Source of the DNA: Bacteroidales bacterium GP2
GTDB lineage: Bacteria; Bacteroidota; Bacteroidia; Bacteroidales; Muribaculaceae
Length of the DNA: 8,257 bases
Assembly: GCA_001701115.1 (NCBI GenBank)
Contig: DAAJ01000111.1
Span: 12,685-20,941, forward strand
Direction of reading: 5' to 3'
Shown piece by piece: positions 1-6,499 of this stretch (within the stretch, counting starts at the first letter, position 1; every line of letters starts with the position of its first letter). The translations under genes were made by a program, and so were the position numbers. The notes under the pieces are model-generated. The model was given only the letters and a program-made list of their open reading frames with translations, was not told the origin of the DNA and did no database searches.

Positions 1-12
1 AACATTGATGAT

Positions 13-43
13 GTTGAACACAATCTCATAAACCTTATATTTA
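13..43 (+). promoter_or_regulatory. Possible Bacteroidales-type promoter of sdaA
   Basis: TATATTTA at 36-43 resembles the -7 consensus TAnnTTTG, with A in place of the last G. A TTG at 14-16 lies 19 bp upstream, about where the -33 element (TTTG) is expected. A start a few bases downstream would leave almost no leader before the ATG at 50. The last base of the -7 box is off consensus and the upstream gene lies outside the window, so this is tentative. A frame open from base 1 to a TAG at 61-63 could be the tail of a preceding gene or chance. Confidence 0.25.
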
Positions 44-49
44 TAACCG

Positions 50-1268
50 ATGAAATCCATTAGAGAATTATTCCGTATCGGCACCGGACCGTCAAGCAGC
101 CATACTATGGGTCCGAGGCACGCATCAGAGATGTTTGCAGAGAGGAATCCCGGCGCAGCGCGTTTTGAGGTGACTCTTTATGGCGCTCTTGCCGCAACCG
201 GCAAGGGACACCTTACCGATGTCGCTATCCTTGATACCCTTAATCCTGTAGCTCCTACTGAAATTATATGGCAGCCGACAGTGTTCTTGCCATTTCACCC
301 CAATGGAATGAAATTCACCGCATTTGACTCGGAGGGGAAAGAAACAGATACATGGACTGTTTTCAGCATCGGCGGCGGTGAGCTTGCTGAAGAGGGGGCG
401 CGTGGCGCTTTGACTCCGGATGTGTACGGAATGTCCAAGCTTAGCGACATTCTTAAGTGGTGCGAGGATACAGGCAAGACCTATTGGGAATATGTAGAGG
501 AGTGCGAGGGACCGGAGATATGGGATTATCTCGCAAAGGTGTGGAAGACCATGAGTTCAGCGGTAGAGCGCGGTCTTGACCGCGAAGGCGTGCTTCCTGG
601 ACCGCTGTGCCTGCGCCGCCGTGCCAATACTTACCATGTGCGTGCTTCTGGTTATAAGAGCAATTTGCAGAGCAGGGGATTGGTGTTTGCCTACGCGCTT
701 GCAGTCAGTGAGGAGAATGCTTCCGGTGGTGAAATTGTTACCGCTCCTACTTGCGGTTCATGCGGTGTTGTTCCTGCAGTGCTTTATCATCTTAAAAAGA
801 GCCGTGATTTCTCCGATGCGAGGATATACCGTGCCCTTGCAACTGCAGGTCTCATAGGCAATGTGGTTAAGACAAATGCGTCCATAGCCGGCGCCGAGGT
901 AGGTTGCCAGGGAGAGGTCGGTGTGGCTTGCGCCATGGCGGCCGGCAGCCGCAGCAAACCAGCTCTTCGGCGGCAGTCCCGCACAGATTGAATATGCCGC
1001 TGAGATGGGTCTTGAGCATCATCTTGGCATGACTTGCGACCCGGTATGCGGTCTTGTGCAGATTCCTTGTATAGAGCGTAACGCCTATGCGGCAGCTCGT
1101 GCGCTTGATGCTAACCTTTATTCTGCTTTCACTGACGGTGACCACCGCGTGTCGTTTGACAGGGTCGTAGAAGTCATGAAGGAAACAGGGCATGACCTTC
1201 CGTCAATATACAAGGAAACCGGCGAAGGCGGTCTTGCAAGGACATGGGAGCATAAGATTCATAAGTGA
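50..1268 (+). pseudogene. sdaA: L-serine ammonia-lyase (one-chain, Fe-S), frameshifted
   Basis: This encodes L-serine dehydratase (L-serine to pyruvate plus ammonia), a cytoplasmic [4Fe-4S] enzyme, in the form that joins beta and alpha parts in one chain. The N-terminus has the family signature GTGPSSSHTMGP (residues 11-22), and the alpha part has TAPTCGSCGVVPA and GAEVGCQGE. The reading frame breaks near 939-946: the upstream frame runs on to a TGA at 989-991 (313 aa ending in unrelated sequence), while the true C-terminus (ANQLFGGSP, TCDPVCGLVQIPCIERNA) continues in another frame to 1268. Removing 4 bp from the repeat CGGC CGGC gives a 404-aa protein in which the presumed cluster cysteines (codons at 905, 1035, 1068) are spaced C-x41-C-x10-C, as I recall for characterised homologues. 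The truncated product lacks two of the three cysteines and is probably inactive. A sequencing or assembly error remains possible. The downstream glycosyltransferase overlaps the stop by 4 bp. Confidence 0.88.
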
Positions 1269-2476
1269 GCGCAGGCAACCATAAGCTGAAAATACTGTTA
1301 GTCAACAAGTTTTACAGGCGCGGGGGAGGTGATTGCATCCATTTCCTCGCGCTTGAAAAGCTTTTGCGTGACCATGGGCATGAAGTAGCTGTGCTTACCA
1401 TGCATCATCCGGATAACCTGCCGCTTCCGCCCGGCTCATTTGAAGTGCCGCAAGTATCAATTGACGGTAGCATAATCGCAAAGGTTAATGCCGCATCAAG
1501 AATTCTCGGCGGTTATGGGGTGAGGAGTGCAGTTAAGACCGCAATCACCTCTTTCCGTCCCGATGTAGTACATCTGCATAATATACATTCTTATCTTTCT
1601 CCCGCCGTTGCGCAGGTTGCCAAGGAGTCAGGTGTTCCGGTAGCATGGACCCTTCACGATTATAAACTTATCTGTGGCGCATATTCTTGTCTGCAAAACG
1701 GGCTTCCGTGTACAGAGTGCATCTCATATCCGGCATCTATTCTCCGGCACTGTTGCATGAAGAACTCCGCAGCAGCATCCATGCTCGCTTTTGCCGAAGC
1801 ACGCAAATGGCATACCCGGAAACTTGAGCGATTGACTGATGTTTTCATTTGCCCCAGTGGATTTATGCGGGATAAAATGATTAGCGGCGGATTTGCCCCC
1901 GGTAGACTGAGTGTACTTCATAATTTCCTCCCTTATTTGCCAAAAGTGGAGGAGAAGCCTTTGCACCGCAGCGGTGTGTGCTACATCGGTCGCTTATCGC
2001 CTGAAAAGGGAGTAGAATATCTGCTTGAAGCGGCACAAAAAGGTGGGTGGAAGCTCACTGTAGCCGGCTCAGGACCGTTGGAAAATGATTTAAAACGGCG
2101 TTTCGGCGCTGCTGGCAATATTACTTTCGCGGGTCAATTAAATGCGCAGGATGTCGCTTCGCTGCTTGCACGGTCAGCTATTAGCGTGATTCCTTCAGTG
2201 TGTTATGAAAATAATCCTCTTGCTGTTATAGAATCCTTATGTGCGGGTACTCCGGTTGCTGGAGCGGATATTGGGGGAATACCAGAGCTCATTGACAGTA
2301 AGAACGGCATTCTTTTTGCTCCACGTAGCAGTGATGCCATTGTCACTGCCGTCAATGAGATATTGTCAAGTAAATGGGATTACGATGATATTGCTGCCAC
2401 GGCAAGACGCCGATATGCTCCGGAAAATTATTATTCCGCACTCTTTGATATCTACAATTCCCTAACTCTTACATAA
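1265..2476 (+). CDS. Glycosyltransferase family 4 (GT-B fold)
   Basis: This is a 403-aa retaining glycosyltransferase of family 4, expected to move a sugar from a nucleotide-sugar donor to a growing surface glycan at the inner face of the membrane. The N-terminal half has the glycine-rich loop RRGGGD (18-23), LHN (104-106) and TLHDY (129-133). The donor-binding half has YIGRLSPEKG (240-249, with R243 and K248 as likely phosphate contacts), VAGSGPLENDL, and the EX7E motif E315 to E323 followed by SLCAGTPVAG. A cysteine set (C137, C142, C149, C152, C163, C164) follows the HDY motif, as in a subset of GT4 enzymes. No signal peptide or membrane segment is visible. The start is a GTG whose GTGA overlaps the sdaA stop, which implies translational coupling. 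No other polysaccharide genes lie nearby, so acceptor and pathway are unknown. Confidence 0.87.
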   Translation: MSAGNHKLKILLVNKFYRRGGGDCIHFLALEKLLRDHGHEVAVLTMHHPDNLPLPPGSFEVPQVSIDGSIIAKVNAASRILGGYGVRSAVKTAITSFRPDVVHLHNIHSYLSPAVAQVAKESGVPVAWTLHDYKLICGAYSCLQNGLPCTECISYPASILRHCCMKNSAAASMLAFAEARKWHTRKLERLTDVFICPSGFMRDKMISGGFAPGRLSVLHNFLPYLPKVEEKPLHRSGVCYIGRLSPEKGVEYLLEAAQKGGWKLTVAGSGPLENDLKRRFGAAGNITFAGQLNAQDVASLLARSAISVIPSVCYENNPLAVIESLCAGTPVAGADIGGIPELIDSKNGILFAPRSSDAIVTAVNEILSSKWDYDDIAATARRRYAPENYYSALFDIYNSLTLT

Positions 2477-2495
2477 TTTCCTCTAAAGTTTTTTG

Positions 2496-2582
2496 TTACC
2501 CTTCCGTCAGTCGTTTCCGCCGGCGTTCTGCCTCCTTAATCGAAGCCTTGTATGTAATGGTGGATAACAGCGCCTGTAGCAT
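2496..2582 (-). CDS. Possible 28-aa small protein or gene remnant
   Basis: An ATG at 2582 opens a 28-codon frame ending at TAA 2496-2498. The product is basic, with the C-terminus IKEAERRRKRLTEG, and it starts 11 bp after the stop of the DUF6291-like gene on the same strand. The Lys/Arg/Glu-rich, helix-like composition looks more like protein than random sequence, but there is no recognisable domain and no ribosome-binding site. It may be a small downstream gene, a decayed tail of a longer protein, or chance. Nothing else is apparent in the 117 bp between the two convergent genes. Confidence 0.2.
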   Translation of the reverse strand: MLQALLSTITYKASIKEAERRRKRLTEG

Positions 2583-2593
2583 GTGACAAATAT

Positions 2594-3187
2594 TTACGCG
2601 GTTCGTGCGAGGAGTTCGCGCCATTCTGCCTCGGCGATGTCGTGCTTGGGCGGCATCTGGACGAGTTGCTCCCTGATGCGGTTGCAACGTTCCTTTATTT
2701 CCTGGCGGAGGCGCGGCAAGAAGATGCCGTCAGTCTCAGGGGTACGCCCCTGTGCGTGCCATTCGTTGACGATGTCCTGCGCCATAGCGCGTATGCGCTC
2801 CTTGGAAATCTCCAGGACGTTGAATTTGAGCTTCACGGCAACAGGCTCAGGCTTGTATTCGCCGGTGAACAGCTCTTCCACCACCTCCGTATGGTGGTTT
2901 TCGGCTTTGGGGATGTCAGAGGGAGTAGCGGTTTCCGTGGTTTTGGCATTTTTGGTGGGCTTGGTTTTCTTTGCAGGCTTTTTGGCAAGTCGCGCCTCGC
3001 GTCTGCGCGCTTTCTCGTCTATTTCGTAACGGATGAAGTCAAATGCCATGCGTGCCAGCGGCTGCATTTCAATGATGTTTCCTGACGCAGCGTATTCAAT
3101 CACAGCGTCATACACTTCCCTTCGGATGTCTTCTGAGTAGGGTTTGAGGATTTCGTGCCATTTCATAGCGAATGTAAAATTTTTCAT
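2594..3187 (-). CDS. Hypothetical protein, DUF6291-like N-terminus
   Basis: This is a 197-aa protein without recognised catalytic motifs. Residues 1-65 are helical and carry the pattern MKWHEILKPY..EVYDAVIEYAASG...PLARMAFDFIRYEID, which resembles the DUF6291 family found in Bacteroidota chromosomes and phage-like elements. This assignment is from memory, not from a search. Residues about 66-125 form a Lys/Thr/Glu-rich, probably disordered linker (KKPAKKTKPTKNAKTTETAT). Residues 126-197 are again helical and charged (RLRQEIKERCNRIREQL). No signal peptide or membrane segment is present, so a cytoplasmic location is expected. The start at 3187 sits about 24 nt downstream of the predicted transcription start; an internal ATG at codon 8 (MKWHE) is an alternative. 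The gene stands alone, convergent with the glycosyltransferase, under a promoter covered by a perfect palindrome. Function is unknown; DNA binding or a phage-derived replication-associated role is only a guess. Confidence 0.75.
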   Translation of the reverse strand: MKNFTFAMKWHEILKPYSEDIRREVYDAVIEYAASGNIIEMQPLARMAFDFIRYEIDEKARRREARLAKKPAKKTKPTKNAKTTETATPSDIPKAENHHTEVVEELFTGEYKPEPVAVKLKFNVLEISKERIRAMAQDIVNEWHAQGRTPETDGIFLPRLRQEIKERCNRIREQLVQMPPKHDIAEAEWRELLARTA

Positions 3188-3217
3188 AGTTGGTGTGTTT
3201 TAAATGAATTGTTGGTG

Positions 3218-3249
3218 CAAAAGTAAGCCACAATTTGCAAATTTGCAAA
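3218..3249 (-). promoter_or_regulatory. Consensus Bacteroidales promoter of the DUF6291-like gene
   Basis: On the minus strand TACTTTTG (3225-3218) is a perfect match to the -7 consensus TAnnTTTG. TTTG at 3249-3246 matches the -33 element with a 20-bp spacer. Transcription would start near 3211, giving a leader of about 24 nt before the ATG at 3187. The -33 box and the whole spacer lie inside the 34-bp palindrome. Confidence 0.7.
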
Positions 3250-3258
3250 TTGTGGCTT
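3225..3258. promoter_or_regulatory. Perfect 34-bp palindrome, candidate operator
   Basis: The left arm AAGCCACAATTTGCAAA (3225-3241) is the exact reverse complement of the right arm 3242-3258, with no spacer. Inside it ATTTGCAAAT, itself palindromic, occurs twice with an 8-bp step (3233-3242 and 3241-3250), flanked by CCACAA and TTGTGG. It covers the -33 box and spacer of the minus-strand promoter, so a bound dimeric repressor would block RNA polymerase. The plus-strand side is followed by a T-rich stretch, so a terminator for antisense or readthrough transcription is the alternative reading. Overlap with the promoter makes me favour an operator. Confidence 0.5.
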
Positions 3259-3301
3259 GATTTTTTTATTTGATTTTTCTAACTATCGGATAGATAGCAC
3301 G

Positions 3302-4645
3302 TTATTTTGGCATTGATTCTGCTATTTTGTTGTAGGTGTCTTCAATGCATTTAGGGCAGCGGGCTTTTGAGCCTGGAATATAAGGTGCAATCGCTCTTGC
3401 CACTGCGCCATAGCCGCGTCCGGTCAGGAACTCATCTTCAACATACTCTGCTTTTGCAGAGTTATCATCCTGTACGAGTGGGGTATATATGTCAATATAT
3501 CCGATATTTCCTTCTTCCGATACAAGGGTTTGCAGGAGATTGTTGAAAGGCACGGTTATTGAGTCGTTGAGGACGCTGCTATTGCGTGGAATAAGCGACA
3601 TAATTTCAATACGTGTGGCGGATGCAGGAGCGTATTCCCTTATTTTGTCAATGAGCGCCTTGTATTCTTCAAGAGTAGCATTCATGTCATTATCTTTGGA
3701 ATACACGGGTACTGTGCCGGCATAAAGCAGGATTTTTTCCGGAGCGACTTTGTTGCCGTTTGCCGCGAGTATTGCCTCTACTGCATTGTTCCATGCACTT
3801 AAAGACAGTCCGCCATATCCCCAGCCTGTACCACGGTTCTTTACATTTGGATTGCTGAGAAGCTCATGCCACTCTCCGCCGTGAATCATCTCATCACCCA
3901 TAATGATAATGTCGGAAGCCTTGATGGGATAAGCGCTGAAATAAGTATTTCTCATGCCAAAGGAGTTATTGGGTATGCCTCCGTTGTTTTCAACCATTTC
4001 AGGAGTATAAATCGATTTTAATCCAACTATAGGAGCAATTATGTCAAGCCATTTTGTGTACCCTTTTGATGTAACATGGAGTCCGTCGTAAGAGATTTCT
4101 TTAGTGGTGATTCCCATCAGGTCATCAAATAGGTCAATATATGTTGCTCCTTGGGGTTCAATGAGGGTCTTTACTTTTGAGTTGGTAGCCTTGATGCCAT
4201 CAAGGGTACGTCTGCCGTTGTTGCTTGGCAGTATGGAAGTTACGAATACTTCTGTAGCAGGTGAGCCTTGCCGGATAAGGCGCACAAGCTCTGAAATCCT
4301 TGCTGCAACACTGTCCGGTTCACCAAAGGTCTGGTTGCCGAGGTCATTTGTGCCTATTCCGATGAAGACTTTTGCCGGCTGGAGGGCAATTACGGTGCCA
4401 ACATTGTCAATGAGCTCAAATGTCAATGCGCCTGAATTTCCACGGTTGAGCACTTTCTGTTCTGATCCGAATGCTTCCCACCATTCATGCATGTTGGTGA
4501 TTGAATTTCCGAAGAACACTATTGCGCTGTCCTGCAAGGGCAATGCCTTGAACTGGTCATAGCGATGTTTGCGGAATGGGGTAACGGCAAGAGCCGAACT
4601 GATAGCAACTGCTAATGCGAGTGTGGAAAGGATAAAACGTCTCAT
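3302..4645 (-). CDS. Secreted tandem SGNH/GDSL hydrolase, second domain degenerate
   Basis: This is a 447-aa exported protein. Residues 1-21 form a signal peptide (MRRFILSTLALAVAISSALA). Domain 1 (about 40-208) is an SGNH/GDSL hydrolase: block I FFGNSITN with nucleophile S48, block II NRGNSG (G69), block III GIGTND with N100, and block V DGLH with D187 and H190, followed by the usual KGY. Such enzymes are esterases, often deacetylating carbohydrates in the periplasm or on the surface. Domain 2 (about 243-424) repeats the fold pattern (IIIMGDEMIHGGEW, VKNRGTGWG, LLYAGTVPV, DEFLTGRGY), but the Ser, Asn and His positions are replaced by E252, V312 and L407. Two cysteines near the C-terminus (PKC, 430-433) may form a disulfide. 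The ATG at 4645 is preferred over an in-frame TTG at 4696, because that TTG lies in the -7 promoter box and the extension would precede the signal peptide. The substrate is unknown. Confidence 0.85.
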   Translation of the reverse strand: MRRFILSTLALAVAISSALAVTPFRKHRYDQFKALPLQDSAIVFFGNSITNMHEWWEAFGSEQKVLNRGNSGALTFELIDNVGTVIALQPAKVFIGIGTNDLGNQTFGEPDSVAARISELVRLIRQGSPATEVFVTSILPSNNGRRTLDGIKATNSKVKTLIEPQGATYIDLFDDLMGITTKEISYDGLHVTSKGYTKWLDIIAPIVGLKSIYTPEMVENNGGIPNNSFGMRNTYFSAYPIKASDIIIMGDEMIHGGEWHELLSNPNVKNRGTGWGYGGLSLSAWNNAVEAILAANGNKVAPEKILLYAGTVPVYSKDNDMNATLEEYKALIDKIREYAPASATRIEIMSLIPRNSSVLNDSITVPFNNLLQTLVSEEGNIGYIDIYTPLVQDDNSAKAEYVEDEFLTGRGYGAVARAIAPYIPGSKARCPKCIEDTYNKIAESMPK

Positions 4646-4693
4646 GGTGTGGGTGTTATGTATATGTGCGTGGCGTTTGCCACTTATCAATAG

Positions 4694-4701
4694 CAAATTT
4701 A
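4694..4701 (-). promoter_or_regulatory. -7 promoter element of the SGNH hydrolase gene
   Basis: TAAATTTG on the minus strand matches TAnnTTTG perfectly. The predicted transcription start is near 4688, giving a leader of about 43 nt to the ATG at 4645. No good -33 TTTG is seen at the expected distance. The interval 4702-4807 up to the next gene holds no other recognisable signal. Confidence 0.5.
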
Positions 4702-4807
4702 TGATATATTTTGGAAAACACAGTGCCCTGAAGCAAAAAAATCCATTAAAGATTATTTGTGAGCCGGTAAAATGGAACAGTGTGGGAGAAGCTATTTGTG
4801 CAGGGAA

Positions 4808-6256
4808 TTATAAAATTACCCATCTGCCACCTTTCTTAGGTCCTTCACGTTGTACCAGATGTGACATTTTCGCCATTTCCCGGTCAATTGTTGGGGCACT
4901 TACCCCTAATTTTAATGCAATTGCATCTAAGCTGATGGTCGAATTTTCTTTTATGAGTTCCAGTATTTTAGCCTGACGTTCAGTCACACCTTTAGCATCA
5001 TTTTTAGCATCATTTTTAGCATCATCTTTAGCATCACTGATGGGAATATTTGCCTCTTCGTTTTTTCGCTGTATAGCAGATATTAATGGAAATGAGACTA
5101 TTACGGTTGTGCGGTCGCTCTCGATGGTGGGATGCATACCTGTTAATTTCTCCCAACTCGCAAGTTTGCTCATGCCGTAACCTGCATTTTCAGCAATGCC
5201 AACGAAACGGAATAGTTTAGCTATAGTAGGATTGCGAAGTTTTGAATATATTTTCCCCAGAATATCCTTTAATGGGAGGGGAAATGCTCCTCCATTCATG
5301 AATTCTATATGATTAGTGTAAACACGAATGCAAGAACGCAGAGAATCGAAATGGTCGCAGTGCATCACCATATTTGCAAGGGCTTCACGAAGAACATTAT
5401 ACTGGCTCTCGTCCGTCGTGGCGAATCCGTCATTCTTAATATGGATTGGTGCGTCAACCAAAGTATGGAAACGACGCAAGATAATCTGTACAGCGTCCCA
5501 TATATTGTCTTGTTCAGGGATGCGGTAGGTATACCGAACTTCCGCCTGCTGGATTGTCGGACCCGGAATCTCAATGTAATCAACGCAGAATGTAGGCACA
5601 TAACGAAGCACATACGGAGCCTTGCCGAACATCAGAAGCCCCGCATATGTAAGTACGCCATTTCTGGTAATATTGACTTGTTCACAAAATTCTGCATCAT
5701 CCATCTCTCTAAGATTCACAAGATTTTGTGTTTGGTTGAGCGCAAACCGATAATTTTTCAAAGTATCGAGGTTCAGCATGTCAATGTCTGTGCCTGGAAT
5801 TGTTTCTTCGGTCTTCTTGCCAAAAGATTGATTACGGAACATCGCCCGGATTTCTCCTTCAGTAGCACGCTGGTCGCCACTTCCCATGCGGATAAAGGTA
5901 TTTGCCGGATTGCCAAAGTAAACAGGCTTCATTTCTACTTCGGCAATATGAAATGCAAGCACCTTGTGCCCGTCTATATTATACTTTTTGGGTGTGGCAG
6001 AGAGGGGTTGGTTAAACTTGACAGATCGAATGGTGCCGAGAAAATCTTGTTCAAGTTTTTCTACATTATCTATCCCTTGTATTTCAAACGTTTTACCAGA
6101 TTGTTTTATCCCAAGCACAATCCAACCGCCGGAGGTATTAGAAAACGCGCTTACAGTTTCCCAGATATTCTTCGGTAGTTCGGATTTCGCAGTCTTAACC
6201 TCGAAATCATCCCATTCTATGTCACGTAGCCTCGCTACAAGCTCTCCTTTAGTCAT
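4808..6256 (-). CDS. AlbA_2 (Schlafen-type) / HATPase_c_4 / winged-helix protein
   Basis: This is a 482-aa protein of the family usually annotated as an AlbA_2-domain putative DNA-binding or ATP-binding regulator. Residues about 10-140 form the AlbA_2 domain (EWDDFEVKTA; SAFSNTSGGWIVLGI at 36-50; FIRMGSGDQRAT at 121-132). Residues about 285-395 match the HATPase_c_4 pattern (LREALANMVMHCDH at 289-302, IEFMNGGAF, LRNPTIAKLF, AENAGYGMSKL); the common HRD triad reads HCD. Residues 407-422 are a repetitive DAK-rich linker, and 424-482 form a winged helix (ERQAKILELIKENSTISL...TIDREMAKM). It is probably cytoplasmic and nucleic-acid-associated. Family members are variously linked to transcriptional control or to defence, and nothing here decides between them. 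The start at 6256 (MTKGELVARL) is chosen over ATG 6304 because it fits the family N-terminus and because a consensus promoter lies between the two. Confidence 0.82.
   Translation of the reverse strand: MTKGELVARLRDIEWDDFEVKTAKSELPKNIWETVSAFSNTSGGWIVLGIKQSGKTFEIQGIDNVEKLEQDFLGTIRSVKFNQPLSATPKKYNIDGHKVLAFHIAEVEMKPVYFGNPANTFIRMGSGDQRATEGEIRAMFRNQSFGKKTEETIPGTDIDMLNLDTLKNYRFALNQTQNLVNLREMDDAEFCEQVNITRNGVLTYAGLLMFGKAPYVLRYVPTFCVDYIEIPGPTIQQAEVRYTYRIPEQDNIWDAVQIILRRFHTLVDAPIHIKNDGFATTDESQYNVLREALANMVMHCDHFDSLRSCIRVYTNHIEFMNGGAFPLPLKDILGKIYSKLRNPTIAKLFRFVGIAENAGYGMSKLASWEKLTGMHPTIESDRTTVIVSFPLISAIQRKNEEANIPISDAKDDAKNDAKNDAKGVTERQAKILELIKENSTISLDAIALKLGVSAPTIDREMAKMSHLVQREGPKKGGRWVIL
4991..5038 (-). 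repeat. Four 12-bp tandem repeats coding (D/N)DAK linker
   Basis: Four consecutive 12-bp units of tttagcatcatt (plus strand) occur at 4991, 5003, 5015 and 5027. The first two are identical; the third and fourth differ at the last or next-to-last bases. They encode S-DAK, D-DAK, N-DAK, N-DAK (residues 407-422) just before the winged helix. Units of 12 bp keep the reading frame, so copy number could change the linker length without destroying the protein. Confidence 0.9.
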
Positions 6257-6261
6257 TATTG

Positions 6262-6291
6262 CAAAATTAATAAAAAAGTCCGGGTGAGCAA
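6262..6291 (-). promoter_or_regulatory. Promoter of the AlbA_2 gene, near-leaderless
   Basis: TAATTTTG (6269-6262, minus strand) is a perfect TAnnTTTG, and TTG at 6291-6289 lies 19 bp upstream. The predicted transcription start falls within a few bases of the ATG at 6256, so the mRNA would have almost no leader. If translation began at the ATG at 6304 this promoter would lie inside the coding region and could not serve the gene. Confidence 0.5.
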
Positions 6292-6340
6292 TTTGGAGGT
6301 TCATCGCTAAATAAGATTCACTGGGCGAAAAAACGACAAA

Positions 6341-6372
6341 AAAGCCGCGATTTTTAATAAAACCGAGGCTTT
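6341..6372 (-). terminator. Intrinsic terminator of tRNA-Arg
   Basis: Read on the minus strand just past the tRNA 3' end, 14-nt arms pair (AAAGCC with GGCTTT, then CG/CG and four A-T pairs, with two mismatches) around a 4-nt loop. The minus-strand T run (plus-strand A run 6338-6343) follows directly. This is a clear rho-independent terminator that separates the tRNA from the AlbA_2 gene. Confidence 0.75.
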
Positions 6373-6376
6373 TCTG

Positions 6377-6450
6377 TGATCCGGACGGGATTCGAACCCA
6401 TGACCGTCTGCTTAGAAGGCAGATGCTCTATCCAGCTGAGCTACCGGACC
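6377..6450 (-). tRNA. tRNA-Arg (anticodon TCT)
   Basis: The full cloverleaf can be drawn: acceptor GGTCCGG with CCGGATC (one G-U pair), D stem GCTC/GAGC, anticodon stem TCTGC/GCAGA with loop CTTCTAA, a 5-nt variable loop, T stem ATGGG/CCCGT with loop TTCGAAT, and discriminator A. The anticodon TCT (plus-strand 6414-6416) reads AGA and probably AGG arginine codons. The 74-nt gene does not encode CCA. No second copy of its 3' end occurs in the window, so there is no sign that it has served as an integration site here. Confidence 0.95.
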
Positions 6451-6461
6451 GATATTTTTGC

Positions 6462-6477
6462 GTCAAAGGGATTTGAC
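6462..6477. repeat. Short inverted repeat between tRNA-Arg and dapA
   Basis: GTCAAA and TTTGAC form a perfect 6-bp stem around a 4-nt loop. The element lies at the start of the predicted tRNA primary transcript, downstream of the dapA stop. No U tract follows on the minus strand, so it is a weak terminator at best. It could be a tRNA leader hairpin removed by processing. Confidence 0.4.
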
Positions 6478-6481
6478 GGTG

Positions 6482-6489
6482 CAAAGATA
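6482..6489 (-). promoter_or_regulatory. -7 promoter element of tRNA-Arg
   Basis: TATCTTTG on the minus strand is a perfect TAnnTTTG, followed by CACC as in two other promoters of this window. The predicted start lies about 25 nt before the mature tRNA 5' end. A -33 element would fall in the last codons of dapA; no good TTTG is seen there at the usual spacing. Confidence 0.5.
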
Positions 6490-6499
6490 CGAATTTATT

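Noticed and set aside
935..960. Programmed ribosomal frameshift in sdaA
   Set aside because: No slippery heptamer is present, and the family is made in one frame; a 4-bp tandem duplication explains the break better.
867..1193. Minus-strand open frame across the sdaA break
   Set aside because: Antisense to conserved sdaA sequence on both sides of the frameshift; no family resemblance.
3283..3293. CTATC-G-GATAG mini-palindrome near the SGNH gene end
   Set aside because: Only 5-bp arms and no T run; likely chance in AT-rich sequence.
4646..4696. TTG start extending the SGNH hydrolase by 17 codons
   Set aside because: The TTG is part of the TAnnTTTG promoter box and the extension would hide the signal peptide.
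5309..6178. 289-codon open frame on the plus strand
   Set aside because: It lies entirely antisense to the well-supported AlbA_2 gene, has no recognisable domain, and its composition is what a complementary strand of a real gene gives.
6377..6450. tRNA-Arg as attachment site of an integrated element
   Set aside because: No second copy of the tRNA 3' end and no integrase gene can be found in the window; the neighbours look like stable chromosomal genes.
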